Of a stretch of DNA of 53,347 nucleotides, positions 26,217 through 35,500 are shown piece by piece (within the stretch, counting starts at the first letter, position 1; each line of letters starts with the position of its first letter). The notes below the pieces were generated by a model, which was not told the origin of the DNA, made no database searches, and saw only the letters and a program-made list of their open reading frames with translations. This DNA is from Defluviitaleaceae bacterium. GTDB lineage: Bacteria; Bacillota; Clostridia; Lachnospirales; WQUN01. Made by a program: the position numbers and the translations under genes. Location of the stretch: NCBI GenBank assembly GCA_009781755.1, contig WQVD01000003.1, positions 1 to 53,347 of the forward strand. Reading direction: 5' to 3'.

Positions 26217-26275
26217 AAGTCAAAAGATTAAGGTCAAAAGATTAAAGTCAAAAGAAGGAAGGTCAAAAGATTAAA
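26217..26275 (+). repeat. Four tandem 14-bp repeats upstream of obgE
   Basis: The unit GTCAAAAGATTAAG occurs four times in a row, with GTCAAAAG starting at 26219, 26233, 26247 and 26262 (steps of 14, 14 and 15). The third unit has GAAGG in place of GATTA. It lies directly upstream of the obgE ribosome binding site. A GC-rich hairpin (CGGGG/CCCCG, 26280-26295) follows on the right. Confidence 0.75.
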
Positions 26276-26405
26276 TTCTCGGGGACTCCGCCCCGAACCC
26301 CGCAAGGAGCACAGCCCCTTGACCCGATTGGGGGAGGGTGGGTTGTTGGCTGGTGTGTGTTTTGGTTGGCGCGGCTCATTGACTCGATGGGGTGTGGGCT
26401 GTGTT

Positions 26406-26984
26406 TTATTTGTTTTCTAATCGTGCCGTGCGTTCCAAGTTTAACAAACGGATGATGGCATTGAGTGTATTTTTATCGGGATCGTGGAACCAAAAGTATT
26501 CACGGTTGCCGTTGGCGCAAATGTTTGTTAGTTTTTGGTTACAAATTATTATATCTTTGCCCGGTGCGCAGTTCCATGTATTGCATGGAGGCGCAAAAGA
26601 GTGTTGCCTAAATGCTGCTTCCGGTGGAGAATTGCTTGGTTTTTGGACGCAATAATTTACATTATCAAATAGAAAGGATTGCAAATTTTCGGCAATAACA
26701 ATATCGGTATATTTATCAAGATGTTGGAGATAGGCGGTGACCACCCATTTTGCATTTTGACTTTTACCCGGTGGTGTCCACGGCAAAAGGCTCAATCTAA
26801 AAATATTTTTTCCTTTGCAAACGGATTTCCATTGATTTGTGAGTGTCCACGAAGGGTTTATTTTATTTGATCGTAATGTAGCGACAAAATCCAATGCGAT
26901 ATCTTGCATATCACCATCGAGACAAACAGGGATTACGTCTTCAATTTTGGGCTTGATTTTCTTCTGTTCTTGGTACAAAGACAT
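26406..26984 (-). CDS. Unknown Cys-rich protein related to the 3124-6087 operon
   Basis: I do not recognise this 192-residue cytosolic protein. Its end carries PPCNTWNCAPGKDIIIC, then NICANGNREYFWFHDPDKNTLNAIIRLLNLER. The Cys spacing and the F-x-F-H-D-P motif followed by a helix match the C-terminal ends of the 454-residue (3124-4488) and 156-residue (5617-6087) proteins, so all three probably share one domain. The N-terminal part reads AKWVVTAYLQHLDKYTDIVI and may be a small alpha/beta fold. ATG 26984 lies 9 nt after AAAGG; ATG 26993 touches that site. It stands alone, divergent from the cyclase gene. Confidence 0.7.
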   Translation of the reverse strand: MSLYQEQKKIKPKIEDVIPVCLDGDMQDIALDFVATLRSNKINPSWTLTNQWKSVCKGKNIFRLSLLPWTPPGKSQNAKWVVTAYLQHLDKYTDIVIAENLQSFLFDNVNYCVQKPSNSPPEAAFRQHSFAPPCNTWNCAPGKDIIICNQKLTNICANGNREYFWFHDPDKNTLNAIIRLLNLERTARLENK

Positions 26985-27058
26985 GTGCAACATCCTTTCG
27001 GCCTGTCTGCTGCTTGACCCCGATGTTATGGGTGTTATACTGCGCGCGAGGTGATTTT

Positions 27059-27685
27059 ATGAAAATTTATGATATTACAGCGACAATTAATGAGCAGTTG
27101 CCGGCTTACAAGGATGGCGAGCGGCCGTTGGTGGAGCAGACGATGTTTATGGCCAAGGGCGATGCGTGTAATTTTTCGCGGTTTATGATGACGATGCATT
27201 CGGGTACGCATGCGGATGTACCTTTGCATTTTGTGGACGGCGGCGCGGCGAATGATACGGTGGACTTGGCGCATTTTTTTGGTGCGGCCAAGGTGTTTCG
27301 GCTTGCGGTTACAGCGCATGTGACACGGGCGGATTTGTTGCCGTTGGATATTCAAGCGGGTGACATTGTATTATTGTGCACCGGACAGTCGATCAAGATG
27401 CAAACGCCGAAGTTTGACGATGATTACATTGCATTGGCGTTGGACGCAGCGGAGTATTTGGTTGAACGCGGTGTTAAGACCGTAGGGGTGGATTATCTTT
27501 CGGTTGAGGCATCGGCCACGACGCATTATACGGTGCACAAGGCCTTGCTGGGCAATGGCGTGGGCGTGTTGGAAGGCTTGGTATTGGCTGATGTACCCGA
27601 GGGCGAATATACGTTGGCCGCGCTTCCGCTCAAGATTGAGGGCGGCAACGGTAGTCCTGTGCGTGCCATCTTAGCTATGCGGTAA
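27059..27685 (+). CDS. Cyclase-family hydrolase (kynurenine formamidase-like)
   Basis: This is a metal-dependent hydrolase of the cyclase/KynB family, 208 residues, the usual length. The signature HSGTHADVPLHF, near residue 50, gives the metal ligands His and Asp, and the C-terminal part has GVDYLSVEAS and GVLEGLVLADV. Family members hydrolyse formyl-kynurenine, cyclic amides or related substrates; nothing in the neighbourhood names the substrate. ATG 27059 follows GAGGTG by 5 nt. The gene stands alone on the plus strand between two minus-strand units. Confidence 0.85.
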   Translation: MKIYDITATINEQLPAYKDGERPLVEQTMFMAKGDACNFSRFMMTMHSGTHADVPLHFVDGGAANDTVDLAHFFGAAKVFRLAVTAHVTRADLLPLDIQAGDIVLLCTGQSIKMQTPKFDDDYIALALDAAEYLVERGVKTVGVDYLSVEASATTHYTVHKALLGNGVGVLEGLVLADVPEGEYTLAALPLKIEGGNGSPVRAILAMR

Positions 27686-27687
27686 TT

Positions 27688-28488
27688 TTACCTCGGTAAT
27701 TTCACTGCGCGGGTTGCCCAATAGGTGGAAATGCCCGCGTCTTTTAACGCTTTGCAAATTTTATCCGGGGCTTTGCCGTCGTAATGTGTGCTGTCGTGAT
27801 CTTCATACGCCGCTGTGATGACAAACCCCGCTTTTAATTGCCCGCCGATTTGTTCATCGAAGTTGTGGCTAAATTGGATGCTGTCTTCGTTGTCTGCAAG
27901 CAACCCTGCCATTTGGGCGGGGTTTTTTAATGGATTGTAGGGTAGGGGTTCGTTGACGGTCAGGGGGTTGTCGTAGTCATCGAAGGCGAAATTGAGGCCG
28001 TTGCAAAGACCGGACAGCAGCACGCCGCCGGGCTTCAAGATGCGGCAACATTCGCGCCATACGTGATGCACGTTTTCAATATATACATTGGACACGGGGT
28101 GGAAGATGAGGTCAAAACTTTCGTCCGCGAAGGGGAAGGGTTGGGTCATGTCGGCTTTGACGATGTCGATTTGATATCCTTCGCGTGATGCTACGATGCG
28201 TTCGTTGTCCAACATTTTGTCGGACAAGTCCATGACGGTGCAGTCCGCGCCCAGTATCGAGAAAATGGGCATTTGTTGCCCGCCGCCACTTGCCAAACCC
28301 AGCAATTTTGTGCCTTGCCACGGCAGGAACCAATCATGCGGTACGGCGGTGTCCGGGGTCAGTAATACGCGCCATTGGCCGTTTCGGGCTTGTTGGCATT
28401 CCTCCGGAGTAACGGGAATGCCCCAGTGCCAACCATCGGCAGCCCATTCGCTGATGGCTTCTGCATTTTTTGTGGTGTAATTTTCCAT
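27688..28488 (-). CDS. Class I SAM-dependent methyltransferase
   Basis: This 266-residue cytoplasmic methyltransferase has the AdoMet-binding motif LLGLASGGGQQMPIFSILGA near residue 62, then VMDLSDKML (motif II acidic position), DESFDLIFHPVSNVYIENV (motif III) and RILKPGGVLLSGL. The fold is that of small-molecule or ubiquinone-type methyltransferases (methyltransf_11). AAAGGAG lies 8 nt before the ATG. The gene follows ychF after 13 nt on the same strand, so they are likely co-transcribed. The substrate is unknown. Confidence 0.88.
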   Translation of the reverse strand: MENYTTKNAEAISEWAADGWHWGIPVTPEECQQARNGQWRVLLTPDTAVPHDWFLPWQGTKLLGLASGGGQQMPIFSILGADCTVMDLSDKMLDNERIVASREGYQIDIVKADMTQPFPFADESFDLIFHPVSNVYIENVHHVWRECCRILKPGGVLLSGLCNGLNFAFDDYDNPLTVNEPLPYNPLKNPAQMAGLLADNEDSIQFSHNFDEQIGGQLKAGFVITAAYEDHDSTHYDGKAPDKICKALKDAGISTYWATRAVKLPR

Positions 28489-28501
28489 GCTGGGTGCTCC
28501 T

Positions 28502-29590
28502 TTATACGTTAAAGCGAATCAGCATTACGTCGCCGTCCTTGACAATGTACTCCTTGCCCTCGACGCGCACAACGCCTTGTTCCTTGGCTGATGTGTAGTT
28601 GCCTGCAGCCATGAGGTCGTCAAAGGCCACGACTTCGGCGCGGATAAAGCCTCTTTCGAGGTCGCTGTGGATTTTGCCGGCGGCTTGGGGAGCTTTGCTG
28701 TTGGCGCGGACGGTCCACGCGCGCACTTCTTTGGGGCCTGCGGTGAGGAAACTTATGAGCCCCAGCAAGTGATACCCGGCAAAGATGAGCCGATCCAATC
28801 CATTGGCTTGCAAACCCAAATCGGCCAAGAAGTCGGCTTTTTCCTCGGGCGAGAGCTCAGCAATTTCGGCCTCCAGCTTGGCGCAGGAGACGAATAGGGT
28901 CGTGCCTTCTGCGGCTACGAAGGCTTCCAATTCTTTGAGCAACGGGCTATCAGAACCCACCATTTCCTCGGAAATATTGGCGGCGTACAGCACGGGTTTT
29001 GCGGTGATGAGCGTGAAGGAGTTGACGAGTTTTTCGTCCTCCGGGTCATCCCACTTGAGGGAGCGGGCGGGTTTTCCTTCTTCCAACACGGCGATAATTT
29101 TAGCCAAAATCTCCGCCTCGCGGGCGAAGGATTTGTCGGTACGGGCGACTTTTTCCACACGGATGGCGCGGCGTTCAATCAGTTCCAAGTCGGCGAAGAT
29201 GAGTTCCAAGTCAATCGTCTCAATGTCGCGCTTGGGGTCGATGGTGTCGTATACATGCGGCACGTTTTCATCCTCGAATAGGCGCACCACGTGTACCAGC
29301 GCGTCCACCTCGCGGATGTTGCCTAAGAATTGGTTGCCCAACCCTTCGCCCTTGCTGGCACCCTTGACCAGTCCGGCGATGTCCACCATTTCGATGGCGG
29401 CGGGTGTCACGACTTTGGGTTGATACATGGCGGCCAAGTCATCAAGCCGCTTGTCGGGCACAGGCACCCGCCCCACATTGGGGTTGACCGTTGAAAATGG
29501 ATAATTGGCGGCCTGTGCGCCGGTTTGCATAATCGCGTTGAAAAGGGTGCTTTTGCCCGAGTTGGGCAGCCCCACAATGCCTAGTTTCAT
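28502..29590 (-). CDS. ychF: Ribosome-binding ATPase YchF
   Basis: YchF (EngD) is an Obg-family P-loop protein that prefers ATP and binds ribosomes. It has 362 residues: G1 GLPNSGKSTLFNA near residue 6, DIAGLVKGASKGEGLGNQFL, a coiled insert (LELIFADLELIERRAIRVEKV), and the C-terminal TGS domain (residues ~280-360). Start M at 29590 gives the normal family N terminus MKLGIVGLPN; the earlier frame start at 29635 is not needed. AAGGAA sits upstream. The gene begins a two-gene unit with the methyltransferase. Confidence 0.96.
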   Translation of the reverse strand: MKLGIVGLPNSGKSTLFNAIMQTGAQAANYPFSTVNPNVGRVPVPDKRLDDLAAMYQPKVVTPAAIEMVDIAGLVKGASKGEGLGNQFLGNIREVDALVHVVRLFEDENVPHVYDTIDPKRDIETIDLELIFADLELIERRAIRVEKVARTDKSFAREAEILAKIIAVLEEGKPARSLKWDDPEDEKLVNSFTLITAKPVLYAANISEEMVGSDSPLLKELEAFVAAEGTTLFVSCAKLEAEIAELSPEEKADFLADLGLQANGLDRLIFAGYHLLGLISFLTAGPKEVRAWTVRANSKAPQAAGKIHSDLERGFIRAEVVAFDDLMAAGNYTSAKEQGVVRVEGKEYIVKDGDVMLIRFNV

Positions 29591-30062
29591 TGGGAAAATT
29601 CCTTCCATTGTCGAATCGCCGCGCGTATAACGCATGGCACAACCGCCATTATATAAGATTTTGCCGCAATATCAAATAATTTGCATCTTATACAGCAGGT
29701 CGTAATGTTGCTGGCGGCTAAAGCGGCCAAAAGAAAAAATCAAGATCCTGGGCGCTGCTCAGACCCGCGAGGGTGCCGGTTAAAGCCTTATTTGGCGCAC
29801 AGCCCCCTCGATCCCAATTATTGGGCGTCGCCCCCTCTCAATCATTGCTAGGATAAAAATCCAGTTGGTTGCAAATTGCGACCAACTGAAATTTTGCACT
29901 ATCCAACAAACCGAGCCTCGCGAAGCCTAGCGCGGGTCAAGGGGAACGCTTTCCCTCGCGGGTCTGGGTGCCGGCTAAAGCCTTATTTGGTAGCGTCCAG
30001 GGTTTTGATTTTTAACGCATCCCAGTTGGCCCCAATTTGGAACCAACTGAAAATCACCAACA
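29591..30062. repeat. Repeat-dense intergenic stretch
   Basis: No gene is visible. A 25-bp direct repeat (GGGTGCCGGyTAAAGCCTTATTTGG, shown here with one variable base) occurs at 29771-29795 and 29966-29990. GACCCGCGAG (29762-29771) and CTCGCGGGTC (29955-29964) are inverted copies. Two similar hairpins with CAGTTGG/CCAACTG stems lie at 29862-29888 and 30023-30049. The repeat units look like dispersed palindromic or REP/MITE-type elements; no transposase is present. Confidence 0.65.
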
Positions 30063-30095
30063 AAAAATGCACCGCTGTTGTATCGATGCATTTTT
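30063..30095. terminator. Bidirectional terminator after the GH43 gene
   Basis: AAAAATGCA (30063-30071) and TGCATTTTT (30087-30095) form a perfect 9-bp stem with a 15-nt loop, with A and T runs on both sides. It lies 35 nt downstream of the GH43 stop on the minus strand. Confidence 0.7.
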
Positions 30096-30129
30096 AACAA
30101 ATTTCGAAGTTATCGCGTCGCGTCGCCGC

Positions 30130-31521
30130 CTACCCGCGTTCCAGCGCAAATGCCCCAAACATCACCGCGCCCGTTCCCTTGTACACAAAATATAGTGCGT
30201 GTACGCCGTCGGGTATTGTGATGTCGGCAGCAAATTCTGTCCAAATATTGGCTGACACGATAGGGATGCAGCCCAATGCGGGGCCATCCCACGCGGTGCG
30301 TACTTCCAGCGTGCCGCGGTTGTATGCGCGGGTCTTGACCGCTACACGCGTGATGCCCTCGCACGCGAAGTACTTGAAGCCCACGCCTGCGCCGTCCTTG
30401 AGGTTGGTTACGAAGCCGACTTCTTCATCCCCGTTCTTGCCGTCTTGGGAGATTTTGGGCAGCTCGGCAGCGTCGTTGGTGGTGAATAGGTTGCACGCGA
30501 TATAAGTGGGGTATTCGCCCAATCCGGGCAACGGCGTTGCACTTGCGCCTAACGAGGTCATCTCTACCTGCGCGAAGCTGCCATCGGGTGCCATCGTTAT
30601 CCGCTCCATGCAAGCCTGCCGCGAAAACCACGTGCCATTTGTGTGCCGATGGTAGAAAACATACCATTGTCCATTTATTTCGATGATGCTGCCGTGGTTG
30701 TTGGCATGGGCGAAGTTCATGGGTTTGTCCGCCGGTTTGTATGTGTCGATGCCGATGTCGCAATTGCTGACGAGTACGCCGCCGTATTTAAAATCCTTCA
30801 GCGGATGCTTGCTGGTGGCATAGCAAAGGATGTGCATTGGCGTGGCGGAGTACACAAAGTAATAAGTATCGCCATGCTTGCGGATGGAAGCGGCCTCGAA
30901 ATATTCGTGCCCTTCAAAATCTGTGCCCGCGCCATAACAATTACCCGGCACAACCAGCACCGGCTCTTCGATGATGGTGCACATATCCGTATCCAGCACC
31001 ATGCCCCACGCCCCGCTGCGTGACTTGTCGCCGTGCCCGCAAAAGCCCGTGTACAAATAAGTCTTGTTCCCCTCGGTCAACACGCCGGGGTCAAATTGTG
31101 GCTCATCACCCGCGCGTTCGCCCAGCCGCGTGCCGCATTGATATTTCACATACCCCAAGAATTGGTATTTTCCCGCGGGGGTGTCGCACACGGCTACGGA
31201 TACGATGTTCAATTTGTCCATTACATAGTACAAATAATATCGCCCGTCGGACCCGCGCGTTACGTCGGGCGCGTACAGGCACATGTGACCGTCCGCGTTC
31301 AGCGGCTCGTCGGTTTTCTTCCAAATCACACCCTCGTACCGCCAGTCGGCCAAGTTATCCGCCGGCGCAGACCAACAAACATAATCGTTCATACAAAAAA
31401 CATACCCGTTAAATTGGTCGTGCGAGCCATAAATATACACCCGGTCACCAAAAACATAAGGTTCGCCATCGGGGATAAACTCCCAGCTTGGCAAGAAGGG
31501 ATTTACTGCTTGATTGTTCAT
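30130..31521 (-). CDS. GH43-family beta-xylosidase/arabinofuranosidase-like enzyme
   Basis: This is a 463-residue GH43-type glycosidase without a signal peptide, so it acts inside the cell on imported oligosaccharides. The five-bladed propeller is recognisable: EPYVFGDRVYIYGSHD near residue 20, CLYAPDVTRGSDGRYYLYYV with the second acidic residue near 90, and EYFEAASIRKHGDTYYFVYS with the probable catalytic Glu near 208. The last 130 residues look like a beta-sandwich (CBM6-type: GVGFKYFACEGITRVAVKTRA). Subfamily and substrate cannot be fixed from sequence alone. It shares ATGA with the isomerase gene upstream. Confidence 0.87.
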   Translation of the reverse strand: MNNQAVNPFLPSWEFIPDGEPYVFGDRVYIYGSHDQFNGYVFCMNDYVCWSAPADNLADWRYEGVIWKKTDEPLNADGHMCLYAPDVTRGSDGRYYLYYVMDKLNIVSVAVCDTPAGKYQFLGYVKYQCGTRLGERAGDEPQFDPGVLTEGNKTYLYTGFCGHGDKSRSGAWGMVLDTDMCTIIEEPVLVVPGNCYGAGTDFEGHEYFEAASIRKHGDTYYFVYSATPMHILCYATSKHPLKDFKYGGVLVSNCDIGIDTYKPADKPMNFAHANNHGSIIEINGQWYVFYHRHTNGTWFSRQACMERITMAPDGSFAQVEMTSLGASATPLPGLGEYPTYIACNLFTTNDAAELPKISQDGKNGDEEVGFVTNLKDGAGVGFKYFACEGITRVAVKTRAYNRGTLEVRTAWDGPALGCIPIVSANIWTEFAADITIPDGVHALYFVYKGTGAVMFGAFALERG

Positions 31522-32396
31522 GTTAATTGCACCCTTCGCAAGAAATCCAACCCATGCGAAACGCTCACGATCGGGTCTTCGATGCCTTCAAATTCAATGG
31601 AGACATAACCGGTGTAACCCGCATTTTTAATCAGTTGTAAGCATTGTGCGATGGGCACTTCGCCGTGACCCACAATTGCACCGCGCAAATAATTGCCCGC
31701 ACGGGTAGGGAAGAATCCGCCGCCGGGGTTGCCCATGTAGTGCGGTTTATAATGGAAGTCCTTGGCGTGGACATGCACGGTGTACGGTGCCACGCGCGTC
31801 ACGGCCAACAGCGGATCCTCGTCTGCGCACATGAAATTGCCCATATCGCACAAGATGCCGAAGTTGGGGTGTGCTACGGCATTTACCAACTTCTCCATGC
31901 GGTCGCTGTCCTGTGCGAAGTAACCGTGGTTTTCCACCATGGTTTTGATGCCCTTGGCGGCGGCGTATTCGGCAACCGTGCGGCAACCGTCCGCCAACTG
32001 CGGCAGGAAACAATCAAACCCGCGATACCCCGCGCGTGCTTCTTTCGACGGCCCCCAAGTGGCATCGTGGCGCATGCCTTTAGCACCCAGCACCTCTGCA
32101 ATGTCCACTTGGTGCTTGATGCGCTCGATTTCATCTTGCGCCTTGCCCCCCGCGAAGCCGTTTAACAAATCTGCACCCACGGTGTAGTTGACAATTTCCA
32201 AACCCACTTCGGCGCACATGTCGCGCATTTTGGCCGCGCCTTCCATCGGGTCGCCCTCAAACGGTACATTATCGGCAAATTCGATTCCGTCAAAACCCAA
32301 CTCCTTTGTCTTGCGTACCACATCAGCAAGGGTCATCGCCCCCGTGCGCGTCAACGCGATGTAACTGTAAGTCGAAACAGCAATTTTGAATGACAT
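31518..32396 (-). CDS. Sugar phosphate isomerase/epimerase (TIM barrel)
   Basis: This 292-residue protein has the xylose-isomerase-like TIM barrel (AP endonuclease 2 fold): start FKIAVSTYSYIAL, then DGIEFADNVPFEG, MVENHGYFAQDSDRM near residue 160, GILCDMGNF and YTVHVHAKDFHY with metal ligands, ending YTGYVSIEFEGIED. It probably isomerises or epimerises a sugar. ATG 32396 lies 9 nt after AGGAGG; ATG 32402 would be only 3 nt away. Co-expression with the GH43 gene suggests a hemicellulose or related sugar path. Confidence 0.88.
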   Translation of the reverse strand: MSFKIAVSTYSYIALTRTGAMTLADVVRKTKELGFDGIEFADNVPFEGDPMEGAAKMRDMCAEVGLEIVNYTVGADLLNGFAGGKAQDEIERIKHQVDIAEVLGAKGMRHDATWGPSKEARAGYRGFDCFLPQLADGCRTVAEYAAAKGIKTMVENHGYFAQDSDRMEKLVNAVAHPNFGILCDMGNFMCADEDPLLAVTRVAPYTVHVHAKDFHYKPHYMGNPGGGFFPTRAGNYLRGAIVGHGEVPIAQCLQLIKNAGYTGYVSIEFEGIEDPIVSVSHGLDFLRRVQLT

Positions 32397-32539
32397 TTTC
32401 ATATGCCTCCTATCAAAAATTGTATAATATCCCGAATATAACACGCCATCTAACGGAAATGCTATACTCGCGCGGATAAATCGGATATACTGCCGCAGAT
32501 TTATTTATAAAACAACAAAATATCGGGAGCGTGAATTTT

Positions 32540-35500
32540 ATGTACACCAAAGTCCCCACGAATTTGCAATTTGCCGAGCGCGAAAACGCCATTTTGGAAT
32601 TATGGGAAGCAAACGATATTTTCAACCGAAGCATTACCGAGCGCGAAGGCGCGCCGATTTTTACGTTTTATGACGGCCCGCCCACCGCCAACGGGAAGCC
32701 GCATGTTGCCCACTTAATCACCCGCGCGGTCAAGGATTTGATTCCGCGCTATCAAACCATGAAGGGCAAGCGCGTGCTGCGCAAAGCCGGTTGGGATACC
32801 CACGGCCTGCCCGTAGAATTGGAAATCGAAAAAAAGCTGGGCATCAGCGGCAAGCCCGAAATCGAAAAATACGGTGTAGAACCGTTCATCGCCCAATGCA
32901 AAGAATCCGTGTGGACGTACAAAGCCTTATGGGAGGAAATGAGCCGCCGCATAGGTTTTTGGGCGGACATGGACGCGCCCTACGTCACCTACCACAACGA
33001 TTATATCGAGTCAGTATGGTGGGCTCTGTCCGAAATTTGGAAGAAAAAATTGATATACAAAAGCTACCGCGTCGTTCCATATTGCCCGCGCTGCGGCACC
33101 CCCCTGTCAAGCCACGAAGTAGCGCAAGGCTACAAGGACGTGAAAGACGTCTCGATTTACGTAGCATTCAAAGTCGCCGCCCGCGCGGACGAGTACTTGA
33201 TGGCGTGGACGACCACCCCCTGGACGCTGCCGTCCAATGTAGGCCTGTGTGTAAATCCCAAGGAGGATTACGTGCGGGCTTCTTTTGATGGCAAAACGTA
33301 TATTCTGGCCGCTGCCTTGGCAGAAAAAGTGCTGGGCGAAGGTTACACTGTACTAGAAACCCTGACCGGCAAACAACTCGAAGGCATGAAATACGAGCCC
33401 CTTTTCGACTTCGCGCCCGAAGCGGGCGACAACCCCGGTTACTGCACCGTCGTTTGCGACGATTACGTCACCCTCACCGACGGATCGGGTATCGTGCATA
33501 TTGCGCCCGCGTTTGGTGAGGACGACGCGCGCATTTCCAAGGCGTATGACCTGCCGCTGATTCAATTGGTGAACGCACAAGGTTGCTTCACCGATGCGGC
33601 GCATTTATTCGCCGGGCAATTTGTGAAGGACGCGGACAAAAATATCATCCGCAACTTGAAAGAGCGCGGCCAAATGTTTAAGCGGATGGATTATCAGCAC
33701 AACTACCCCTATTGCTGGCGATGCGACACGCCGTTGTTGTACTACGCCCGCGATGCATGGTTCATCCGCATGAGCGAACTACGCGATAAGCTGGTCGCCT
33801 CCAATGCCACCGTCAACTGGCTGCCCGAGCACATGAAAGCCGGGCGTTTCGGCAATTTCCTTGAGAATGTTATCGACTGGAGCCTGAGCCGCGAGCGTTA
33901 TTGGGGCACGCCACTGCCCATTTGGTTGTGCGCATCGGAAGAATGCGGCCATCGTCACTGCGTTGGCAGCATCGCTGAGCTGCGTGTACGCGGCAAAATG
34001 ATCGACGGCGCACCATTGCCCGCAGAAGTTGACCTGCACAAACCCTTCATCGACAGTGTCGTGTTGGCTTGCGAAAAATGCGGCGGCACAATGCACCGCA
34101 CCCCCGAAGTCATCGATTGCTGGTTTGACGCGGGCAGTATGCCCTTCGCACAGTGGCACTACCCGTTCGAAAATCAAGAAACTTTCGCACAGCAATTCCC
34201 GGCGGATTTTATTTCCGAGGCCGTGGATCAAACACGCGGATGGTTCTACACGCTCATTGCCATTTCCACAATTCTCTTTGAAAAATCCCCCTATAAAAAT
34301 GTAACGGTGTTGGGTCTGGGGTTGGACGGCGACGGTAAAAAAATGTCCAAATCCAAGGGCAACGCAGTAGAACCGATGGATGCTTTGACCAAGCACGGCG
34401 CGGACGCGGTGCGGTGGTTCATGTACGCGATATCGCCGGGCAACAATTTCCGCTTCAGCGACGAATTGGTGCAGGAAGCACAACGCAAGTTTATGGGCAC
34501 GCTTTGGAACACCTACGCCTTCTACGTGCTGTACGCTGAAATCGACCAATTTAATCCTTATGCACACAAGATTTCGCCGTTGGCAGCATTGCCTGCGATG
34601 GATCGCTGGATTTTGTCGCGCTTGCACACATTAATCGCCAGCGTGGACGCGCATATGGCTGTGTACGAAATCACCGAGGCCGCGCGCATATTAGAGCAAT
34701 TTGTGGACGAATTAAGCAATTGGTACCTGCGCCGCAGCCGCGAGCGTTTTTGGGCGGGTGGCATGACGCAGGATAAAATCAACGCGTTCGGTACGCTGCA
34801 TACGGTGCTGGTGGAGTTGGCAAAGCTAGCCGCACCCTTTGTGCCGTTTATGACGGAACTAATGTACCAAAACTTGGTGCGCGGCTTGCAACCCGATGCG
34901 GCCACCAGCATTCACCTTTGCGATTATCCCGTGTCTAATGTCCGCTATATAAATGAAGCGTTGGAACAAGAAATGGCGCGCGTTTTGGAAATCGTGCAAT
35001 TGGGACGCGCCGCACGCAGCCTGTCCAACATCAAAACGCGCCAACCCTTGCCGGAAATGCTCATCGCACTGCCATACGGCACAGTGGGGGTAGGGGACGA
35101 TTACGTTGCCGTCATCCGCGATGAATTGAACGTAAAAGCCGTGCGCTTTGTGGACGACGCGGCGGGTTATACCTCCGTCAAAATCAAGCCGCAATTACGC
35201 ACACTGGGCCCGCGCTACGGCAAACTCGTACCCAAAATCACCGAAGCACTCAACTTGGACACACAAGCCGTCGTGCAAACCTTGCGCAACGGCAATTGGC
35301 AAATCACCATCGACGGCACGGAAATTGACCTGTCACAAGACGACGTGCTAATCGAAAGCTTGCAAAAAGAAGGCTACAGCGCGGCCAGCGACTTCGGCAT
35401 CACCGTGGTACTGGACACGACCCTCACGCCCGCGCTCATCGAGGAAGGCAACGTGCGCGAGTTGGTGAGCAAGTGGCAAACCATGCGCCGCGATGCGGGA

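Noticed and set aside
32405..32539. Possible T-box leader before ileS
   Set aside because: The gap is too short and lacks the T-box consensus and a terminator hairpin.
33779..34627. Minus-strand open frame (282 residues) inside ileS
   Set aside because: Antisense shadow of the well-conserved IleRS core.
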